From NCBI GenBank assembly GCA_014650475.1, contig BMVA01000001.1:434001-498000 (forward strand): a stretch of DNA of 64,000 bases, given 5' to 3'. The notes beneath the pieces are model-generated. The model searched no databases and was not told the DNA's origin. It saw only the letters and a list, made by a program, of their open reading frames with translations. Below are positions 59,037-64,000 of this stretch, piece by piece. Both the position numbers and the translations under genes were made by a program. The stretch is from Streptomyces albogriseolus (GTDB taxonomy: Bacteria; Actinomycetota; Actinomycetes; Streptomycetales; Streptomycetaceae). The stretch's first letter is position 1, and the number at the start of each line of letters is the position of its first letter.

Positions 59037-59332
59037 CGGTACAACTCCCCTCCCGCGGTCCCCTCGAACCGTAACGCGCCGGCGGGCGCCTCCCGGAAGG
59101 CGAAGGCCGAGGAGCCGGCCTCGCGCCGTACCCCGTTGCCCCGCCCCGCGCCCGCGAACTAAAGTCGGGCGGGTGACTGCCGGGTCGGCCTTGGGCCTTT
59201 CAGAAAAGGCGCTCCCGGCCCCGGAGTGAGTCCGGGGCGGGCGCGAGCGCCTCCGTCGTCGGTCGTTCCATCCGCCCGCCGTGCTTCCGCCGGCGGGGAA
59301 CGGCACACCGACACCGGAGACGGGAGACCACC

Positions 59333-59728
59333 ATGTCCGCAGCGCCGCACATAGAGTTGAACCACACCGTCGTCTACGCCCGTGACCGCAGAAGCTCCGC
59401 CGAGTTCCTCGCCGGAATTCTGGGTCTGGAGGTGGGGGCGCCGTTCGGTCCGTTCCTGCCGGTCGACCTGGGCAACGGCGTGACCCTGGACTACTACGAG
59501 CTGCGCGACGAGCCCGTGCAGTCCCAGCACTACGCGTTCCTGGTGCCCGAGGAGCGGTTCGACGCGATGATCGCACGCCTGGAGGCTGCCGGGGTGACGT
59601 ACTACGCCGACCCGCGGCACACCGAACCGGGCCGCGTGAACACGCTGTTCGGCGGCAGGGGCGCCTACTTCGAGGACCCGGACGGCCACAACATGGAGAT
59701 CATGACCCGGCCGTACGTCCGCACCTGA
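59333..59728 (+). CDS. VOC-family protein (paralogue of 15088-15516)
   Basis: A 131-residue VOC protein opening IELNHTVVYARDRRSSAEFL and closing FGGRGAYFEDPDGHNMEIMT. The LNH histidine, the QHYAFLV histidine and the NMEIMTRP glutamate would form a metal site. It shares the ILGLEVG, VTLD and QHYAFLVPEE patterns with the VOC protein at 15088. It is divergent from the mannosidase-AKR operon, echoing the VOC-AKR pairing near 15 kb. The reaction is unknown. Confidence 0.92.
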   Translation: MSAAPHIELNHTVVYARDRRSSAEFLAGILGLEVGAPFGPFLPVDLGNGVTLDYYELRDEPVQSQHYAFLVPEERFDAMIARLEAAGVTYYADPRHTEPGRVNTLFGGRGAYFEDPDGHNMEIMTRPYVRT

Positions 59729-59740
59729 GCCCGCGGCCGG

Positions 59741-60220
59741 TCAGAGCGGCCGGTACATGATGTGCAGCCCGACCCGGCCGTGCCGGGGGTGGTCGAAGGC
59801 GTCCGGGACCGTGCCCAGCACGGTGAAGCCCAGCGAACTCCACAGCTTCACGGCGGGGTTGGTCTCGACGACGGCGTTGAACACCATGCCCCGGTACCCG
59901 GCGTCGCGCGCCGCGGCCAGCACGTGCTCGGCCAGCAGCCGTCCGGTCCCCCGGCCCGCCCGGTCGGGGTCGACCATGAAGCCCGCGTTGGCGATGTCCG
60001 CGGCGGGGCCGCCGTAGTTGGGGGTGAGATAGGCGGAGGCGACGACGGTCCCGTCGTCCTCGACGAGGTACACCCGCTTCGCGGGGCTCATCCACAAGGC
60101 CCGGGCATCCTCCTCGGAGGTGCCCGGGTCCCAGGTGTAGGTCTCGCCCGCCGCGACGATGCGGTGCCAGAACGGCCAGATGCGCGGCCAGTCGTCGGGG
60201 CGCGCTTCCCTGATCAGCAT
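59741..60220 (-). CDS. GNAT-family N-acetyltransferase
   Basis: A 159-residue acetyltransferase. The acetyl-CoA loop is VDPDRAGRGTGRLLAEHVLA (R-x-x-G-x-G/A form), followed by GMVFNAVVETNPAVKLWSSL and LGFTVLGTVPDAF, typical of the GCN5/phosphinothricin-acetyltransferase branch. The substrate is unknown. It is convergent with the VOC gene and lies 43 bp downstream of the 57-residue protein gene on the same strand, so the two may form an operon. Confidence 0.93.
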   Translation of the reverse strand: MLIREARPDDWPRIWPFWHRIVAAGETYTWDPGTSEEDARALWMSPAKRVYLVEDDGTVVASAYLTPNYGGPAADIANAGFMVDPDRAGRGTGRLLAEHVLAAARDAGYRGMVFNAVVETNPAVKLWSSLGFTVLGTVPDAFDHPRHGRVGLHIMYRPL

Positions 60221-60263
60221 GGATGCAAGTCTGGCACGCCCGGGTGGTGCGGGGTGACGTGTG

Positions 60264-60437
60264 TCAGTCGACGCTGGGGAGGATGTGCGGCTCCGCGAGG
60301 TCCTCCTCGTACCCGGCGAGGCGGATGGGGGCCGAGCGGGCCCACACGTCGAGGAATCCCAGCTCCCCCGGCCGCCGGCCGGAACGCTCCGTGCGTTCGT
60401 CGGGGCGCTGTTCGAGTTTCGTCTGCTCCGGTGTCAC
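60264..60437 (-). CDS. Unrecognised 57-residue protein with strong ribosome site
   Basis: GTG 60437 is preceded by AAGGAG with 6-nt spacing, and the frame stays open for 57 codons to TGA 60264. The product is charged at the N-terminus (TPEQTKLEQRPDERTERSGR) and has a distinct C-terminal half, LGFLDVWARSAPIRLAGYEE then DLAEPHILPSVD. There is no signal peptide, membrane helix or Cys, so it is not a lanthipeptide-type core. The split between a polar leader and a hydrophobic/aromatic tail is reminiscent of RiPP precursors, but no maturation enzyme is adjacent. A small regulatory or adaptor protein is equally possible. Confidence 0.65.
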   Translation of the reverse strand: MTPEQTKLEQRPDERTERSGRRPGELGFLDVWARSAPIRLAGYEEDLAEPHILPSVD

Positions 60438-60854
60438 CGCGCACTCCTTATGTGTCGGTCACCCTCGGGACGTTCCGCGTCGGCCCCGTGGCCGGCGTCC
60501 GACGCCCGAGCGGGTCTGTGTCCCATGCCGTTCGGACGCGGTGGCGCCGGTCGTTCGAGGGGAGAGCAGGCCGTGGTGGACCGGCAGTCCCATGACGGAT
60601 CGTGGGTGCGGGTAGGACCCTTGTCGCTGTCCGTCCGCCTCAGATTAACCAAATGAGCGGCCCCCTGCTCGATGGGGCTGCAAACTGGCTGTAACAATCA
60701 CATGACGGATCGCCCATCATCAGGCGCTATATACGGGCATGTCGTGACAGAATGCGCACCGTAGCTCACTCGATCGGAGTACGCGCGTCCCGATGTACCG
60801 GACAAGTCCGGACGGCCGGGGCGCGGTTCGCGCACCCCCGGCCGTCCTCGGGTG
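60438..60854. promoter_or_regulatory. 417-bp region upstream of the 57-residue gene
   Basis: No gene is supported here. The part from 60640 to 60760 is clearly less GC-rich than its surroundings (ATTAACCAAATGAG, GTAACAATCACATGACGG, GCTATATACGGG), a sign of promoter DNA. TCACATGACG at 60698-60707 also occurs upstream of the methyltransferase-rmdA operon. The leader before GTG 60437 would be about 200 nt. The right end holds the terminator of the zinc-ribbon SDR gene. Confidence 0.45.
60810..60847 (-). terminator. Terminator of the zinc-ribbon SDR gene
   Basis: A 12-bp perfect stem (60810-60821 with 60836-60847) around a 14-nt loop that can itself pair partly lies 8 nt beyond the SDR stop codon at 60855. 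Confidence 0.8.
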
Positions 60855-62348
60855 TCACCAGCGGCCGGGCGCGTAGTCCTTCAGGAAGACGCCGTACAGG
60901 TCCTCGCCCGCCTCGCCGCGCACGATCGGGTCGTAGACGCGGGCCGCGCCGTCGACCAGGTCGAGCGGGGCGTGGAAGCCCTCCTCGGCGAGGCGCAGCT
61001 TGTCGAAGTGCGGACGCTCGTCGGTGATCCAGCCGGTGTCGACCGAGGTCATCAGGATCCGGTCGGACTCGAACATCTCCTGCGCGCTGGTCCGCGTCAC
61101 CATGTTCATGGCCGCCTTGGCCGCGTTGGTGTTGGGGTGTCCGGCACCCTTGTAGCCGCGGGCGAACACGCCCTCCATCGCGGACACGTTGACCACGTAG
61201 GCGCGGTTCGACGACGCGCGGCGGGCCGCCTCGGCCATCGCCGGGCGCACCTTGCTGATCAGGATGAACGGCGCCGTGTAGTTGCAGAGCTGGGTCTCCA
61301 GCAGCTCCACCGGGGAGATCTGCTCGATGGTCTGCACCCAGGTGTTGGAGTCGACGACGTCGGGCAGCAGGCCGCCCGCGTCGATGGCGGTGCCGTCCCG
61401 GTGCCGTTCCACGCTGGCGTTGCCCGCGACCAGGGCGAGGTCGGCCACCGCCTGCGCGTCCAGGTTGCTCGTCCCGGCGGGCAGCGCGGTCAGACCGTCC
61501 ACCGCACCGGAGTTGAACGCGCCGATGACGTGGTGGGCGGGCAGCTCGCCGGCCGGCAGCGGGGCGCTCTCGCCCTCGACGAGCGCGGCGTAGGCGGAGG
61601 GCAGCCGGCGCACCGTCTGGGTGGCGTTGTTGATCAGGATGTCCAGCGGGCCCTGCTCCGTGACCTGGTCGGCGAGCGCGACCACCTGGCCGGGGTCGCG
61701 CAGGTCGATGCCGACGACCTCCAGGCGGTGGATCCAGTCAGCGGAGTCGTCCATCGCCTTGAAACGGCGGATGGCGTCCTTCGGGAAACGCGTGGTGATG
61801 GTGGTGTGGGCGCCGTCGCGCAGCAGCCGCAGCGCGATGTACATGCCGATCTTGGCGCGGCCGCCGGTGAGCAGCGCCCGCTTGCCGGTGAGGTCGGCGC
61901 GGGCCTCGCGGCGGGACCGGTTCTCGTCGGCGCACTTCGGGCAGAGCTGGTGGTAGAAGTAGTCGACCTCGGTGTACCGGGTCTTGCACACGTAGCAGGA
62001 GCGGGGGCGCTGGAGTATCCCCGCGATCCGGCCCTGCTCGACGCGGGAGGAGGGCAGGATGCCCTCGGTCTCGTCGTCGATGCGCTGGGCGGAGCCGGTG
62101 GCGGTGGCCTCGGTGACCGCCTTGTCGTGCGCGGTCTTGGCGGCCCGGCGCTCCTGGCGGCGGCGCTGCTTGACCGTGCGGTAGATGTGCGAGGTGGCCC
62201 GGCGGACCGCGATCGCGTCCGGGTGGTCCACGTCGATCTTGTCGAGTTCCTCGAGCACGCTCAGGCAGACGGCCAGCCGCTCCGGGTCGATGCCGGGCCC
62301 GTGCGCCACCTCGTCCGTGGTCCCGGGTCCGTCCTGTGTCACCGTCAT
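60855..62348 (-). CDS. SDR-family oxidoreductase with N-terminal helical and zinc-ribbon region
   Basis: A 497-residue protein. The first 115 residues are charged and helical (RRATSHIYRTVKQRRRQERR). A four-Cys zinc ribbon follows (CYVCKTRYTEVDYFYHQLCP, then KCADENRSR). The SDR domain runs from about residue 152: glycine loop LLTGGRAKIGMYIALRLLRD, NNA in LDILINNATQTV, a Ser in VVNVSAMEGVF and Tyr-x3-Gly in GYKGAGHPNTNAAKAAMNMV. There the usual Tyr-x3-Lys is not standard, so catalysis is uncertain. The substrate is unknown. Confidence 0.85.
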   Translation of the reverse strand: MTVTQDGPGTTDEVAHGPGIDPERLAVCLSVLEELDKIDVDHPDAIAVRRATSHIYRTVKQRRRQERRAAKTAHDKAVTEATATGSAQRIDDETEGILPSSRVEQGRIAGILQRPRSCYVCKTRYTEVDYFYHQLCPKCADENRSRREARADLTGKRALLTGGRAKIGMYIALRLLRDGAHTTITTRFPKDAIRRFKAMDDSADWIHRLEVVGIDLRDPGQVVALADQVTEQGPLDILINNATQTVRRLPSAYAALVEGESAPLPAGELPAHHVIGAFNSGAVDGLTALPAGTSNLDAQAVADLALVAGNASVERHRDGTAIDAGGLLPDVVDSNTWVQTIEQISPVELLETQLCNYTAPFILISKVRPAMAEAARRASSNRAYVVNVSAMEGVFARGYKGAGHPNTNAAKAAMNMVTRTSAQEMFESDRILMTSVDTGWITDERPHFDKLRLAEEGFHAPLDLVDGAARVYDPIVRGEAGEDLYGVFLKDYAPGRW

Positions 62349-62451
62349 CGCCGCTGCCGTTCCCGCTTCGGTTCTCGCGGCGCTCCGTTCGCGTCCGCTG
62401 TCGAACGGGGGATTTTACGGAGCGCCGGGCCGCAGCACCAAACCGCTGCGC

Positions 62452-63879
62452 TCAGTGATCGCAGGCCACGGTGAGTGCCGTCACCTCCTCGGTCACCGCG
62501 CGGGCGAGCAGGTCGAGGTCCTCGACGGCCGCGCCGTCGGCCACCAGCCCGTAGTGGACGCGTCCCCGGTAGGTGGAGACCGCGACCGCGAGGGAGTGGC
62601 CGGGGGCGAGCGGCGCGAGCGGGAACACGGCGCCGAGCGGGTCGCCGCCGAGGCGCAGGCCGAAGCCGGGCAGCGGCACGCTGGTGACCAGGACGTCGAA
62701 CCAGAGCCGGGCCGCCTGCCCGAGCAGCGGCCCGCCGAGCCGGTGGCCGAGCGGCGGCACGTGCTCGGCGAGCAGCGCCACCGCGCCCGCGCCGCGGTGC
62801 GGGCCCGCCTCCTTGTTGCGGTCCATGGCGGTGCGGACCCGGGTCAGCCGGGTGACCGGGTCCTTCTCGTCGACCGGGAGCCGCATCAGGTACCCGGAGA
62901 GCCGGTTGCCCTGTGGGTGGGCGGTGCGGGGGCGGCGCCGGGAGACGGGGACGAGGGCGCGCGGGGCGACGCCGTCGCTGCCGTCGCCGCGCTCGTCGAG
63001 CCAGCGGCGCAGCGCGCCGGCGACGACCGCGATGAGGACGTCGTTGACGGTGCCGCCGGCGCTCTTGCGGATGAGGTGCACGTCGTCGAGGTCGACGACC
63101 ACGCCGGCGGTGCGGCGGGTGCCGCTGGGCGCGCAGGTGAGGGCGGGCGAGGAGCGCATGTCGAGGGTGGACCGGGCGACGGCGGCGCCGATGTCCAGGG
63201 CCCGGCCGGCCTCGGCGAGGGCGTCGCGCACCATGCCGGGCACCTCACGGACGTCCGGCACGACCCCGCGGGGCGGCTCGGCGGGCCTGGGCCGGGGGGT
63301 GGGCAGGTCCATGGGATCCATCAGCGCGGCGGCGAGGGTGAGGGCGCGCAGTCCGTCGGCGAGGGCGTGGTGGAACTTGAACAGGACGGCGAAGCGGGCG
63401 CCGCCCTCCTCCGGCAGCACGTGCGCCTCCCAGGGCGGACGGACGCGCTCCAGGGGGCGTCCCATCAGGTCGCCCGCGGCGGTGTGGAAGTCGGCGACGG
63501 GCGGGTGCAGCCGGACGTGGTTCAGCGGGTCGAAGCCGGGGTCGGGCTCGCGGGCGGCGCCGCCGAAGGCGAGCGAGCGGCGTACGACGGAGGTGAGCGG
63601 GCGGCCCAGCGCGGCCGTGAGCGGTTCGCCGGGGGCGGGCCAGGGGCGGCGCAGCGCCGAGAGCGGGCGCCGCAGTCCGAGTGGCTGCCAGGTGTCACGG
63701 ATGCGCATGCGCAGCCCGGGCACGGCGGCCGACCGCGCGGCGAGCAGGTCCGCGGCGTGGGCGGCCGCGGAGGGCGAGCCGGCCGTGAAGACGCCGAGCG
63801 CCGCGAGGTGCATGGGGTGACCGGCGGACTCGAGGTTCCAGAAGGCCAGGTCGAGGGGAGCGAGCGGGTCTGCGGTCAT
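62452..63879 (-). CDS. Wax ester synthase/diacylglycerol acyltransferase (WS/DGAT)
   Basis: A 475-residue bifunctional acyltransferase that makes triacylglycerol from acyl-CoA and diacylglycerol at the membrane surface. The active-site motif HHALADG is at residues 170-176 (HHxxxDG). PLERVRPPWE (142-151) is the PLW-type motif, and GTVNDVLIAVVAGALRRWL is the ND motif of the C-terminal domain. A loop of about 45 residues (70-115) precedes the DPLNHVRLH segment. By position and family it matches SCO0958, the main triacylglycerol synthase of S. coelicolor (recall). The 121 bp upstream run to the window edge. Confidence 0.93.
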   Translation of the reverse strand: MTADPLAPLDLAFWNLESAGHPMHLAALGVFTAGSPSAAAHAADLLAARSAAVPGLRMRIRDTWQPLGLRRPLSALRRPWPAPGEPLTAALGRPLTSVVRRSLAFGGAAREPDPGFDPLNHVRLHPPVADFHTAAGDLMGRPLERVRPPWEAHVLPEEGGARFAVLFKFHHALADGLRALTLAAALMDPMDLPTPRPRPAEPPRGVVPDVREVPGMVRDALAEAGRALDIGAAVARSTLDMRSSPALTCAPSGTRRTAGVVVDLDDVHLIRKSAGGTVNDVLIAVVAGALRRWLDERGDGSDGVAPRALVPVSRRRPRTAHPQGNRLSGYLMRLPVDEKDPVTRLTRVRTAMDRNKEAGPHRGAGAVALLAEHVPPLGHRLGGPLLGQAARLWFDVLVTSVPLPGFGLRLGGDPLGAVFPLAPLAPGHSLAVAVSTYRGRVHYGLVADGAAVEDLDLLARAVTEEVTALTVACDH

Positions 63880-64000
63880 GGGCGGGGGCCTCGCATCGAC
63901 GACGGAAACGGATCAGCAGTCAATCGCTCCCGGCCGATTACGGTCAAGTACGATCTGGCTACCCATAGTTAACAGCATAGGACGTCTCCACCCCCTCTGC

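Noticed and set aside
58974-59332. Riboswitch in the gap before the VOC gene
   Set aside because: Only simple GC hairpins are visible; no conserved riboswitch core that I recognise is present.
60264-60437. Firm assignment of the 57-residue protein as a RiPP precursor
   Set aside because: No cyclase, radical SAM, ATP-grasp, P450 or peptidase gene is adjacent; only a GNAT gene is. The idea is kept as a hypothesis, not a call.

Overview
The window is very GC-rich, with strong third-position G/C bias, GTG/TTG starts, GGAGG-type ribosome sites and tightly packed, often 4-bp-overlapping genes. With sdhCAB of the actinobacterial type, the four-gene ergothioneine operon and a PAS-GGDEF-EAL protein, this points to a Streptomyces chromosome. 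From memory (not checked here) the order egtABCD, sdhCAB, rmdA, Lipoprotein_15 lipoprotein, Fpg glycosylase, alpha-mannosidase, WS/DGAT acyltransferase matches the left-arm stretch around SCO0910 to SCO0958 of S. coelicolor. I see no rRNA, tRNA, CRISPR array, insertion sequence, prophage or replication origin.

Layout, 1-19.3 kb: an incomplete LacI regulator; a TetR/FMN-reductase divergent pair with two dyad operators; a four-gene PaoABC/XdhC-type molybdo-flavoenzyme operon facing its own TetR; a LysR/zinc-ribbon/CoA-transferase group; a phosphoribosyltransferase, an archease, a CBS protein and an MFS exporter; an aldo/keto reductase-VOC pair; a decayed SDR/TetR divergent pair at 15.7-16.0 kb; a nucleotidyltransferase, a cysteine hydrolase, a PNPOx protein, a PemK/MazF-like protein and a PARG-like macrodomain protein. 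19.6-24 kb: egtABCD, translationally coupled. 24-28.3 kb: an orphan sugar-binding lipoprotein with a DasR-like box, dodecin, HAD phosphatase, LLM flavoprotein and a PRC-barrel/DUF2382 stress protein.

28.5-37.3 kb: sdhCAB facing a LysR gene across a LysR box; rmdA coupled to a SAM-methyltransferase; a four-repeat lipoprotein. 37.4-41.4 kb is a cell-surface block: proline-rich secreted protein, DUF4239 membrane protein, a secreted protein opposite a class F sortase, and a polysaccharide deacetylase. 41.5-46 kb: universal stress protein, amino-acid permease, hydrolase/MarR pair and CapA-like lipoprotein. 46.3-51.4 kb: sigma factor, unknown protein, zinc anti-sigma factor, Fpg-like glycosylase and a large PAS-GAF-PP2C-ATPase phosphatase. 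51.5-64 kb: lipase maturation factor, an MFS/AraC pair, an alpha-mannosidase/aldo-keto reductase operon, VOC and GNAT proteins, a previously unlabelled 57-residue protein with an excellent ribosome site, a zinc-ribbon SDR and a triacylglycerol synthase.

The main themes are redox and thiol defence (ergothioneine, FMN reductase, dodecin, molybdo-flavoenzyme, sigma/anti-sigma), central respiration, c-di-GMP signalling and surface modification. Many regulators sit divergently from their likely target with visible operator dyads. The least explained items are the 57-residue protein at 60.3-60.4 kb, the toxin-like PemK gene without a neighbouring antitoxin, and the sortase F/secreted-protein pair.
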